The notes below the pieces were generated by a model that was not told the DNA's origin, ran no database searches, and saw only the letters and a list, made by a program, of their open reading frames with translations. 39,041 nt of DNA from CAYVMN01 sp964452575 (GTDB taxonomy: Bacteria > Desulfobacterota > DSM-4660 > Desulfatiglandales > Desulfatiglandaceae): assembly GCA_964452575.1 (NCBI GenBank), contig CAYVMN010000009.1, forward strand, positions 1 through 39,041. Reading direction: 5' to 3'. Within the stretch, counting starts at the first letter, position 1. Each line of letters begins with the position of its first letter. Shown here piece by piece: positions 7,987 to 15,702 of this stretch. Position numbers and translations under genes: made by a program.

Positions 7987-9222
7987 CTATTCTGTGACCG
8001 GGTTCAATTCTCTTTCCTTCGGAAAAACAGGGAGATATCTGTAAGCAGCAGAAAACAGCAAGAACCCGTAGCCGATCACTGCCAGGGCAATTCCCCATTC
8101 CTGCCACGTGGGCAGGTAACTCCAGAATCTGTCAAAGGGCAACACCGGGATGGCAAGGGTAACGATTATGAACAGGAAACGATTCAGGACGATCCCGATA
8201 CAGTTCATCAGGCACGCCAAGATCAGCCATCCTTCCTGCTCCCTGGCCTTAGACATGAGAATAATGGCAGGAATGATCCCCAAGACAATGATCTCGGCAA
8301 TCACCATCCAGACCCCGTATGGCCCTTCCCTAAAGAATGACATGAATGTCAGCCCAGCCCTGGGAACCACACCAAATATCCAACCCAGATAATCAAAGAT
8401 CTTCAGGACCAGGTAGATGCCCAGGAGCCAGCCAGCGATCTTCGCCAGGGTCTGATAGGCATCTTTGGGAACCAGTTTCTTGCGGGTAAAGAATTCGGCG
8501 AGTTTCGTGCACAATATGGTAAAGCACGGACCCGCCGCAATGGATGAAAGGACGAAGAGAAAAAAGGTCCACGGCCAGATATAAAAGCCCTCTCTGGCAG
8601 CAAACGGCCGGGCATACATAACACCAAACATCCCTCCCAGAGATCCCTGATGAAAGAAGGAGAGGAAGACCCCTGTTGCGGCAAAGATCCCCATGATATG
8701 GTGCAGATTGTGTCCGAAGAGACGGAGTTCCCTGACCTCCTGGATTTTCCTGTTCTCGAGGATAATGGGAATGAATTCGATAGCAAGCACTATGAGATAG
8801 CAGGTGATGCAAAAGGACACCTCAACCAGCATGGAATGGATATTGGCGTGCCAGAAGATGAACCACCCGCGGAGCGGCTGGCCAATATCTATTCCCAACA
8901 TGGCCATTGCGCCGGAATAGCATATGAACCCAATGATCACGGCGGCATTGATGATATTCTTCAATTCCTTCTTGCCCACAATATAGGCGAGAAAACCGGT
9001 AAAAAAGGCGCCGGCGCCAAGGGCAATTACCGCCAGGTCAAAAACGATCCAGAGGGCAAAGGCAAAGACATTGCTCATGTTGGTCTGATTGAGCCCCTTC
9101 CATAGACAGAGAAAGGCCGACAATCCGCCCCACGCCAAGAGCAAAAGCCACGGCAAGGTCCAGAAAAAGAACTTCGTGGGGGAACATCTCTTGACTCCTT
9201 CCGGTAGCAATGGCGAATCCAT
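7987..9222 (-). CDS. qrcD: Menaquinone reductase membrane subunit QrcD (NrfD family)
   Basis: This 411-residue, very hydrophobic protein has about ten predicted membrane spans and belongs to the NrfD/PsrC family, which carries the quinone site in CISM-type complexes. Recognisable segments are HNLHHIMGIFAATGVFLSFFHQGS with conserved histidines, and the repeated glycine- and proline-containing helix ends. The start ATG follows AGGGAGGA. It lies 44 bases after qrcC. In Desulfovibrio Qrc (Venceslau et al.) this subunit exchanges electrons and protons with menaquinone. Family is clear; the specific Qrc label relies on the whole operon. Confidence 0.88.
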   Translation of the reverse strand: MDSPLLPEGVKRCSPTKFFFWTLPWLLLLAWGGLSAFLCLWKGLNQTNMSNVFAFALWIVFDLAVIALGAGAFFTGFLAYIVGKKELKNIINAAVIIGFICYSGAMAMLGIDIGQPLRGWFIFWHANIHSMLVEVSFCITCYLIVLAIEFIPIILENRKIQEVRELRLFGHNLHHIMGIFAATGVFLSFFHQGSLGGMFGVMYARPFAAREGFYIWPWTFFLFVLSSIAAGPCFTILCTKLAEFFTRKKLVPKDAYQTLAKIAGWLLGIYLVLKIFDYLGWIFGVVPRAGLTFMSFFREGPYGVWMVIAEIIVLGIIPAIILMSKAREQEGWLILACLMNCIGIVLNRFLFIIVTLAIPVLPFDRFWSYLPTWQEWGIALAVIGYGFLLFSAAYRYLPVFPKERELNPVTE

Positions 9223-9266
9223 TATTTATCCTCCCTGAGAGAGTTGGTAAATTCCATTTGTTGAGA

Positions 9267-10097
9267 TCAGAATTCGTCGCGACCAGGCTTGGTAGACCAC
9301 TCTTCTTCCATCCATGTCTTCTTAAGGACCGGTTTATACTCTCCGGGCAGAAAATTGTCGGCCTGCCTTCTCACCCAGTCCCTGCTGGAGAGATAATAGA
9401 CCTTTGGCTGTGTTCCCAGCCTCTCCAGGATCCTGAATGCATAAGGATGACTTGAGAGCTTGGAGACCTGGTGCTTCGGGTTATTGAGGTCACCAAAGGT
9501 GATGGCCCGGGCAGGACAGGCCTCGGCGCAGGCCGTGATATATTCGCCCTCTTCGAGTTCCCTTCGGTCCTCTGCGTATGCCTGGTTTCTTGCCCTCATG
9601 AGCCGGTGATGACAGAAGGTACATTTCTCCACTACCCCCCTCATGCGGGGGGAGACCTCGGGAGAGAGATACCGCTCCAGGCCTTTCCCCTTGGGGAAAT
9701 ATGCGTCCCACCAGTTAAAATACCTGGCCCCGTAAGGGCATGCCGCCTGACAGTACCTGCATCCTATGCAGCGGGTATATATCTGGCTGACAATTCCCGT
9801 ATTGAAGTCCAGTTTTGTGGCGGTGGCAACACAGACAGAGACACATGGCGGGTTATGATCGCAGTGCATGCAGGGCCTGGGAAAGTAGCTGACCTCTGTA
9901 CGGGGAAACTTATTATTGTTGGTTATCTTGTAGAGACGCATCCACGTGATGGCCCGCTCTTTATCTGACTGATCCGGCCTGACAGATACATTGTTTTCCG
10001 CTGCACAGGCAATCATGCACGTCCCGCAACCGGTGCATTTATCCAGGTCTATGACCATCCCGTACTTGTGCTTGCCTTGGTCACTTCCTTTTTTCAT
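9267..10097 (-). CDS. qrcC: Menaquinone reductase iron-sulfur subunit QrcC
   Basis: The product is a 276-residue periplasmic ferredoxin-like subunit with four cysteine clusters: CTGCGTCMIAC, CMHCDHNPPCVSVC, CIGCRYCQAACP, and the split CTFCHH...CAEACP. That is the four-cluster pattern of the DmsB/NrfC/PsrB family. I use the ATG at 10097, with GAGG 6 bases upstream, rather than the TTG two codons earlier. There is no signal peptide, as expected for a subunit that would cross the membrane bound to its Tat-targeted partner QrcB encoded just upstream. It should carry electrons from the cytochrome/QrcB side to QrcD. Confidence 0.9.
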   Translation of the reverse strand: MKKGSDQGKHKYGMVIDLDKCTGCGTCMIACAAENNVSVRPDQSDKERAITWMRLYKITNNNKFPRTEVSYFPRPCMHCDHNPPCVSVCVATATKLDFNTGIVSQIYTRCIGCRYCQAACPYGARYFNWWDAYFPKGKGLERYLSPEVSPRMRGVVEKCTFCHHRLMRARNQAYAEDRRELEEGEYITACAEACPARAITFGDLNNPKHQVSKLSSHPYAFRILERLGTQPKVYYLSSRDWVRRQADNFLPGEYKPVLKKTWMEEEWSTKPGRDEF

Positions 10098-10109
10098 GGG
10101 CAACCTCGC

Positions 10110-12584
10110 CTAAACCTTGATTATTTCCACTCGTGTGTTCCACCAGAGTGCATCACCGCTGAGGGGGTCCCTCCCTGCCTGGACTATGTCGTTGGGGTTT
10201 GCCCCCTTACCCTGCAGAAACTCGTCATAGGCTGTATGCCCAAAGCCCAGGGGCAGATATACTATACCCGGCATTGCTCCCTCGAAAAGATTCACACGCA
10301 CATGGACCTTCCCGGCAGGGGACTGCACAATGACTTCATCCCCTTCCTTCAGCGCATATTTCGCGGCAGTTTCGGGATTGAGCGCGGCAAAGGACCGCTC
10401 CTTCAAGAGCTGGTGATCAAAAATAGTCTTATAAAGGAAAGGTGGGCTTGGAGTCCCGCCGCTAGCAAGGTTGATCATTTCGTATGGAAGCATGAGAACA
10501 GGATACTTGGACGGATCTCCTTCGGGTTTGAGGGGCTCATAGTGGGGCATGGAGGCCTCTTCATCCCCCACAGCTATCCCCATTTCCTTCAGGGCCGTTC
10601 CCAGACCAACCTTACCCGCATAGTCCTGGATTGCCCGCCTGATTTGACTGCTTGAGAACTCGAACTTCCCGGAAGGTGTCTTGAAAATCCCCTCCCAGCT
10701 GACTTCCGCTTGTACAGGACGAAACCAAAAACAGCTGGACCTTATCTTACCCCACATATCCTTAAAAGACCTGTACTCCTCGGTTGGCTTACCCGATCCC
10801 TTCTGCTCCCATTTCCAGGCCGGAGACGATTCAGAATAGCGTATGAGACCTCCTCCTGCATCAAAGAGCCCTTTGGCCCTCTCCGCAAGGACCTCTTCAA
10901 AACTCTCCCACAAGAAGGCCAGCCTAACAGAATCATCGATCCCCTTGCCCAAACGCAAGATCACATCGCCCGTGTTCCGCGTATTATAGACGGGTTTCAC
11001 CACAGGCCTTGATAATCCATAGAAGGGGTACTGCAGGCCCACTGGCCACACGATATCATTTGTCTTTTCAAGATAGGTGCAGTCGGGGAGCACAAGATCT
11101 GCCATAAAGGAGGTCTCATCCCTGAACGGCGAAAAGCTTGCAATAAATGGAATTCTCTCCAGGGCCCCCCTAAAGGCGCCCCCGTCCGGGAGGGTAAATG
11201 CAGGGTTTGCTGAAAACACCAGGAGGGTGTCTACCGGCGACTCCGGTCCTTCAAGAATGGCACTCGTGAAATTATTTATCAGGCTGTTGCTGAATGGGTA
11301 CCTCATGGTTCCCGCCTGATCGAGGCGGGGCCTTTTCAGGCCTTCTTTGGCAACCGCATCCGCTTCCGCGTAAGGAAGCGGGCTCAAGGGCAAGGGGTCA
11401 CAGACAAGGACACCCCCGGGCCTGTTGATCCTCCCCATCAATGCATTGAGGCTATGGACAGCCATGAACTCATAGAGCCCGCCGTTGAGACCGTCTTTGC
11501 CTTTACCATAGATTGCTATGGGGGCCTTCGCCTTTGCAAAGTGCCTGGCCATGGAGACCACGTCATCGGCCTCAAGTCCTGTGAGCCTGGCCACCTCCCC
11601 AGGGGAGTATTTATTCAGGACCATAGACCTGAAACCCATGCGATCCTTGCCATCCTCTGACCTCCAGTCTTCGAAGCCAAGGCAGTGATCTTTCACAAAG
11701 CTGCTATCAAAGAGGCCTTCCTTGACAACTACATGGGCGATCCCAAGGGCCAAGGCAGCATCGGTCCCTGGCCTCGGTGAGACCCAGTAATCGGCCTTCG
11801 ATGCGGTGTTGGAGGCCCTTGATTCAACCTGTACTATCGTGGACCTCTTCTTGGCAGGATTGCCACTATGCCAGAGACCCCAGGCGTTCATCACTCTGCC
11901 TGGCGCCCCCCATCCCTCAAGGAGACCACATCCGAAGCTCAGGACATAATCGGCATTTTCAAGGTCATATGCGATTGGCCCCTCGATCCCCTGCATAAGG
12001 GCATTACCCATGCTGTATGTGTTCTCCAAAGACGGGGGCCTCACATAATTTGGGCTTCCTACTGCCCTCATGAGGCGCTCAATCAGGACGGAGAGAGTTG
12101 TACCCACCCTGTTACCGTCCACGGCCGCCAGTGCCTCCGGCCTACCTTGCTTCCGTAAGGAGGAGATTCGATTCGCGAGTGTTTGGATAGCCTCATCCCA
12201 GGTAATGTCCATGAACAGCCCGGCCCCCCTTGGCCCCACCCGTTTCATGGGACTGGTAAATCTCATGGTCTCGTCATAGAGCAGCTGGAGTCCACCCATC
12301 CCCAAAGGACAAATGCCACCCGGGTTTACCGGATAGTCTGTGCGGCCTTCGATCTTCACCGCCCTATTATCGACCTTTCTCACCCTGATGCCGCATCCGC
12401 CGGGACAGAGGTTGCAGACCGAGTCGACCTCCTTGAACTCCCCTGTGGGAGGGACCGGAACCCATGGCCAATTCTGGGTCCAAATGGCTATGTCGTCTGT
12501 TAGCTTCCAGGGGATCGGAGTGATGTGAATACCCGCTACTCCACCAACAAGAAATGCTATAAAATCTCTTCTGGTTACTTTCAT
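10110..12584 (-). CDS. qrcB: Menaquinone reductase molybdopterin-oxidoreductase-like subunit QrcB
   Basis: The 824-residue protein starts at an ATG with AAGGGG upstream, overlapping the qrcA stop region. The N-terminus carries a twin-arginine signal (TRRDFIAFLVGG). An iron-sulfur site, CNLCPGGCG with a fourth Cys in GGICPLG, begins the molybdopterin-oxidoreductase fold, which continues through a dinucleotide-binding C-terminal domain (about residues 700-824). In the characterised Qrc complex this subunit resembles formate dehydrogenase/nitrate reductase but carries no molybdenum and acts as an electron relay; whether the cofactor is absent here cannot be read from sequence. Alternatives would be a polysulfide or thiosulfate reductase, less likely given the cytochrome partner. 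Confidence 0.88.
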   Translation of the reverse strand: MKVTRRDFIAFLVGGVAGIHITPIPWKLTDDIAIWTQNWPWVPVPPTGEFKEVDSVCNLCPGGCGIRVRKVDNRAVKIEGRTDYPVNPGGICPLGMGGLQLLYDETMRFTSPMKRVGPRGAGLFMDITWDEAIQTLANRISSLRKQGRPEALAAVDGNRVGTTLSVLIERLMRAVGSPNYVRPPSLENTYSMGNALMQGIEGPIAYDLENADYVLSFGCGLLEGWGAPGRVMNAWGLWHSGNPAKKRSTIVQVESRASNTASKADYWVSPRPGTDAALALGIAHVVVKEGLFDSSFVKDHCLGFEDWRSEDGKDRMGFRSMVLNKYSPGEVARLTGLEADDVVSMARHFAKAKAPIAIYGKGKDGLNGGLYEFMAVHSLNALMGRINRPGGVLVCDPLPLSPLPYAEADAVAKEGLKRPRLDQAGTMRYPFSNSLINNFTSAILEGPESPVDTLLVFSANPAFTLPDGGAFRGALERIPFIASFSPFRDETSFMADLVLPDCTYLEKTNDIVWPVGLQYPFYGLSRPVVKPVYNTRNTGDVILRLGKGIDDSVRLAFLWESFEEVLAERAKGLFDAGGGLIRYSESSPAWKWEQKGSGKPTEEYRSFKDMWGKIRSSCFWFRPVQAEVSWEGIFKTPSGKFEFSSSQIRRAIQDYAGKVGLGTALKEMGIAVGDEEASMPHYEPLKPEGDPSKYPVLMLPYEMINLASGGTPSPPFLYKTIFDHQLLKERSFAALNPETAAKYALKEGDEVIVQSPAGKVHVRVNLFEGAMPGIVYLPLGFGHTAYDEFLQGKGANPNDIVQAGRDPLSGDALWWNTRVEIIKV

Positions 12585-12597
12585 AGTAATTTTCCCC

Positions 12598-13323
12598 TTA
12601 CTTGTGGCACACAAAACAGGCGTTGTTTTCCTTGCGCCCCATAGTGGTGTGACACTCTGCACAATCATCCATTTTCATTCGGTCCCAGGGCTTCTGGCCA
12701 AAATAGATGCCGGAGATCCGCCTTCCCCAGATATCCCTGCTGTAACCGGTCAAACGATTCTGCTGATATACGGGGAGCTTTTCTGTCTCGCCGTGCTTTC
12801 CGTGGCAGGTAGAGCACTCCAGCTTACCCATCTTCACGTGGGCTATGTGGGAGAAATAGACGCAATCGGGCTGCCTGGAATAGACCAGCCACGGCACCTC
12901 CTGGCCCTTTGCCACATACTTGGTCAAGAACTCCTTTTCGTCAGGTGTCTCCCCAAGCGGAGAATCAGGGTCTTCGTGGCATTGAGTGCACATCTCCAGC
13001 TTGGGGATGCCGCCGAAGCTCCCGTCCTCACGAAATGTGTGGCAGAAAAGGCATTTCTCGACCCTTGTCTCTCCTTCAATCCCGTCTACCTTTTCAGGAT
13101 TCATATGCAAGGCATGATTGAAATTTATTGGTTGAGGCTGTTTGGAGTACAGTACCACGGGAAAGATAATCCATCCTGCTATCAAGGCAGCAACAAGGCC
13201 TACCAGGAAAGAGATCCCCCCACTGGTTACACTCCTTACATCTAACCATGGAATTAATTCCGAAAGCGAAGAGATCCACCCACCCTTCGAAGATAGACCC
13301 GAGGAATTCCTTGGATTTTTCAT
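12598..13323 (-). CDS. qrcA: Menaquinone reductase multihaem cytochrome c subunit QrcA
   Basis: The 241-residue protein has an N-terminal membrane anchor (about residues 38-60) and a periplasmic cytochrome domain with five CxxCH haem motifs: CLFCH, CTQCH, CSTCH, CAECH and CFVCH. Several non-motif histidines (FNHALH, FSHIAH) are placed as distal ligands, as in class III/c7-type cytochromes. It is the first gene of the operon. In Desulfovibrio, QrcA accepts electrons from the periplasmic cytochrome c3 pool fed by hydrogenases and formate dehydrogenases. The published D. vulgaris subunit is described as hexahaem; I can count only five motifs here. Confidence 0.9.
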   Translation of the reverse strand: MKNPRNSSGLSSKGGWISSLSELIPWLDVRSVTSGGISFLVGLVAALIAGWIIFPVVLYSKQPQPINFNHALHMNPEKVDGIEGETRVEKCLFCHTFREDGSFGGIPKLEMCTQCHEDPDSPLGETPDEKEFLTKYVAKGQEVPWLVYSRQPDCVYFSHIAHVKMGKLECSTCHGKHGETEKLPVYQQNRLTGYSRDIWGRRISGIYFGQKPWDRMKMDDCAECHTTMGRKENNACFVCHK

Positions 13324-13382
13324 ATCTTTGAGCCTCTTATGTTGGGTTTAGGATTGCCTGTCACAGGGTCTTAGCTTTTGCG

Positions 13383-13411
13383 TATTTACCTAGTGCCCCC
13401 CTCTTTGTCAA
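13383..13411 (-). promoter_or_regulatory. Candidate sigma-70 promoter of the qrc operon
   Basis: On the minus strand, a perfect TTGACA (13411-13406) is followed after 17 bases by TAAATA (13388-13383). The predicted start, near 13376, leaves a leader of about 50 bases before the qrcA ATG. The -35 box is ideal and the -10 box is weak. The spacer contains a run of ten guanines and adenines interrupted by C, which is not typical of any operator I know. Confidence 0.5.
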
Positions 13412-13512
13412 GAGAAAAAACCAATGAATCTCGCTTTCTTATAAGGTGCTTCTAGATGATAATACAGGGATGAAGTTGGTAGATTTCTGGTCGGAAGCCA
13501 GTTCGCCCTAAA

Positions 13513-13529
13513 GGGGAGGTACCTGCCCC
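13513..13529 (-). terminator. Possible weak terminator hairpin after rpsU
   Basis: A GC-rich near-palindrome centred on AGGTACCT forms a six-pair stem with one bulge and, on the minus strand, is followed by only TTTA. It lies between the rpsU stop and the qrcA promoter and could end rpsU transcription. The short T-run makes this uncertain. Confidence 0.3.
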
Positions 13530-13580
13530 CTCCACCTTCAAGAGTTAGTGGACGATTTTCGTATGAGGTCCTATTCGGGA

Positions 13581-13766
13581 TCAACTCCTTCTCATTCTCT
13601 TGCGACGTCTCTTGGCAGCCTTGGCCTGCTTTTTCTTCCTCTGGACGCTGGGCTTGTCATAAAAACGCCTTTCTTTGATCTCCGAAAAAAAGCCTTCTTT
13701 TGTCAGTTTCCTCTTAAGATCCTTAATAGCTTTTTCTATTTGATTATCGCGGACGATCACCTTCAT
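13581..13766 (-). CDS. rpsU: 30S ribosomal protein S21
   Basis: The 61-residue product has the full S21 pattern: MKVIVRDNQIEKAIKDLKRK, the EGFFSEIKERRFYDKPS core, and a Lys/Arg-rich tail (RKKKQAKAAKRRRKR). S21 is a late-assembling protein of the 30S head/platform that contacts the Shine-Dalgarno region. The ribosome site is GAGGTG about 10 bases before the ATG. The leader contains a perfect tandem repeat of a 9-base unit (13787-13804) next to a strong hairpin with a U-run (13805-13834), so the gene may be controlled by attenuation or have its own promoter inside that leader. Confidence 0.96.
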   Translation of the reverse strand: MKVIVRDNQIEKAIKDLKRKLTKEGFFSEIKERRFYDKPSVQRKKKQAKAAKRRRKRMRRS

Positions 13767-13804
13767 TCTTTATTCACCTCAATGATTTAGATAATTTAGA
13801 TAAT

Positions 13805-13834
13805 AAAAAAGCATCTCTATCAATATGGAGATGC
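13805..13834 (-). terminator. Strong intrinsic terminator or attenuator upstream of rpsU
   Basis: A 10-bp stem (GCATCTCTAT with ATGGAGATGC, one G-U pair) with a CAAT loop is followed on the minus strand by TTTTTT. It therefore ends transcription running leftwards, toward rpsU, only about 40 bases before that gene starts. On the plus strand it is followed by TTTT only. It may terminate rlmD, an independent small RNA, or the rpsU leader itself. Confidence 0.75.
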
Positions 13835-14064
13835 TTTTCCTCGCCTTCAAGAAAGATTTGACCGTGACGGCGCCAGATATCAATCTACCAACCCTTGCTC
13901 ACTGACTCGACCTCGCAAATTCCATTGAAGGTTTGGAAGCACTCCCGGGTCCTCGGGGGGCATGCCACTGCTCTCCGACCAACAGGTCTCTTTCCAATAA
14001 AAAGACCCGGAACGGTTTCGTTCAAAACTAATCACCCCCCTCTTCTTAAATCCTAAATTCCAAA
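13805..14064 (-). ncRNA. Candidate small RNA or structured leader between rlmD and rpsU
   Basis: This 328-base gap holds no plausible ORF. On the minus strand a promoter-like sequence at 14098-14071 precedes about 260 bases that contain a 9-bp hairpin (13985-14007, GGTCTCTTT with AAAAAGACC), a TTCCA/TGGAA stem (near 13930-13950), and the terminator at 13805-13834. That is the layout of a free-standing small RNA of the size range of 6S or similar RNAs. My hand folding did not give the long rod with central bubble expected for 6S, so I do not assign a family. It could equally be a long rpsU leader. Confidence 0.35.
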
Positions 14065-14070
14065 CAACTT

Positions 14071-14098
14071 AATTTATCTCCTTCAAATAATTTGTCAA
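14071..14098 (-). promoter_or_regulatory. Candidate sigma-70 promoter overlapping the rlmD stop
   Basis: On the minus strand a perfect TTGACA (14098-14093) lies on the rlmD stop codon, and TAAATT (14076-14071) follows after 16 bases. It would start transcription near 14064 toward the candidate RNA and rpsU. It has the same kind of boxes as the candidate qrc promoter. Confidence 0.5.
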
Positions 14099-15510
14099 CC
14101 TTTTTTCCGCCCTTTCTCTTTTTTTCTGCGCCACAATTTCGCAATCGTCTCCACGTGATAGGTATGAGGGAACATGTCAACCGGCTGGACTTCAACTAAT
14201 TCATACTCCTGGGCCATCTTGCCGGTATCCCTTGCCATGGTAACAGGATTGCACGAGACGTAAATAATCCTCCCAGGAGATAATGCCAAGACCTGCGCCA
14301 GCACTTCCTTATGCATCCCTTCCCGCGGCGGGTCAATGACCACTACATCAGGTCTCTGAGATATGGCGGAGAGCCTTTCCCGGATATCACCGTCGATAAA
14401 CTGGCACCCACTGACACAGTTCACCTCGCAGTTCTTCCTGGCATCCATTACAGCGCTCTTGCTGATTTCTATCCCTATAACCATACTTGCCTTTTCTGCA
14501 AGAAAAATGGGGATAGTCCCGGTCCCACTGTACAAATCCAGGACCAGATCAGTCCCTTTGAGTTCGGCATAGTCTACCACCTTCTCGTAGAGTGTCTCAG
14601 CGGCATGTGAATTGGTCTGGAAAAAGGAGTTTGCCGAAATCTGAAAGGTAAAAGGGCCTATCTTGTCCCTGATATACCCCTCCCCTGAGAGGACGATCTC
14701 GTTTTCCCCCACGGCAGTGGAGGCCCTTCTCGGGTTTATGTTATTTACCACTGTCTCGATCTGCCTCACTCGCCGTGATAAGACGTTGGCAAGGGGCTGC
14801 ACCCACTCCCGCCTCTCTTCGGATGTGATCACATTCACCATCCATACATCAAATGCCGTTGAATAACGGATCGTGAGGAAGCGCCAAAACCCTTCATGGC
14901 TCTTCAAACCATAGACCGGTATGCCGGAATGTCTCACATATCTCTTCACCTCCTGGAGGATCTGATTGCCTCTCTCGGCCTGGAGCAGGCATGCCTCAAC
15001 ATCAAAAACCTTGTTATAGGTCCCCGGCACATGAAGGCCGAGGGCGAAATCCCCCTCGATCTCGCGCCTGTGCAACTGGTCAGGAAGAAACCACCGTCGA
15101 TCGGAAAAAGAGAATTCCATTTTGTTCCGATAGCCGAAAATGCCCTTAGATGGAATCACATCGTGAACCTGGACGTGCTTAATCCCCCCAACGTGCTTAA
15201 TCGGCTCTTCTACCAGTGCCTTTTTGTATTCCAGCTGCCTTTCATAGGTCACCTGTTGCCACTGACAACCGCCGCAATACCCGCTATAGGGGCACGGGGC
15301 CTCTATGCGGTCCTGGGACGGCTCGATCAACTCCGCGATCTCCGCCTCGGCACAGGCCTTCTTTTTCTTGATGATCCTGGCCATTACCCTGTCACCGGGC
15401 ACAGCACCCTTAGCAAAGACCACAAGTCCGCCCAAACGGCCTATGCCTCGTCCTCCATAGGCCATCCTGTCTATCCTAAGTTCGACCTCCTGACCCTTTC
15501 GCAGTTCCAT
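14095..15510 (-). CDS. rlmD: 23S rRNA (uracil-5-)-methyltransferase, RlmD/RumA family
   Basis: The 471-residue enzyme has an N-terminal TRAM domain (about residues 1-60), an iron-sulfur motif CPYSGYCGGC (C-x5-C-x2-C) with the fourth cysteine in VEACLLQ, and a C-terminal SAM-dependent methyltransferase domain with DLYSGTGTI (SAM loop), DPPREGM and the catalytic VSCNPVT. It methylates U at C5 in 23S rRNA (U1939 in E. coli) or is the RlmC/TrmA-like paralogue; the family label is safer than the exact site. The ATG at 15510 is used rather than the TTG at 15534. The C-terminus ends in a long basic tail. Confidence 0.9.
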   Translation of the reverse strand: MELRKGQEVELRIDRMAYGGRGIGRLGGLVVFAKGAVPGDRVMARIIKKKKACAEAEIAELIEPSQDRIEAPCPYSGYCGGCQWQQVTYERQLEYKKALVEEPIKHVGGIKHVQVHDVIPSKGIFGYRNKMEFSFSDRRWFLPDQLHRREIEGDFALGLHVPGTYNKVFDVEACLLQAERGNQILQEVKRYVRHSGIPVYGLKSHEGFWRFLTIRYSTAFDVWMVNVITSEERREWVQPLANVLSRRVRQIETVVNNINPRRASTAVGENEIVLSGEGYIRDKIGPFTFQISANSFFQTNSHAAETLYEKVVDYAELKGTDLVLDLYSGTGTIPIFLAEKASMVIGIEISKSAVMDARKNCEVNCVSGCQFIDGDIRERLSAISQRPDVVVIDPPREGMHKEVLAQVLALSPGRIIYVSCNPVTMARDTGKMAQEYELVEVQPVDMFPHTYHVETIAKLWRRKKEKGRKKG

Positions 15511-15666
15511 ATAGTTGGATTTACCTTGCAGCAAGAAAAACCGTAAAAAAAGTTTACAATTGATAACTCATTTTACACCAAATCCCTACCAATAGGCCCC
15601 TCAGATCGGCGCCAAATGGCTATTTTCCCTCAGATAAATAAAGAGATATCCTAAAACCTGCGGATA

Positions 15667-15682
15667 TGGCATGAATTTTGGA
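15667..15682 (+). promoter_or_regulatory. Sigma-54-like promoter before the minor pilin cluster
   Basis: TGGCATG-N4-TTGGA matches the sigma-54 consensus TGGCACG-N4-TTGCA at 10 of 12 positions, but the C of the -12 GC doublet is G. Pilin genes are often sigma-54 dependent. The predicted start, near 15694, would fall only about 9 bases before the ATG at 15703, which would favour a downstream start codon. Confidence 0.35.
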
Positions 15683-15702
15683 CGGTATAACACGGGTGAC
15701 GT

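Noticed and set aside
8650..9105. Long plus-strand ORF opposite qrcD
   Set aside because: It mirrors the coding bias of qrcD, which has clear NrfD-family features, operon context and a good ribosome site.
13835..14064. 6S RNA or tRNA in the rlmD-rpsU gap
   Set aside because: No T-arm or cloverleaf was found, and hand folding did not give the long closing stem and central bubble of 6S. Kept only as an unassigned candidate RNA.
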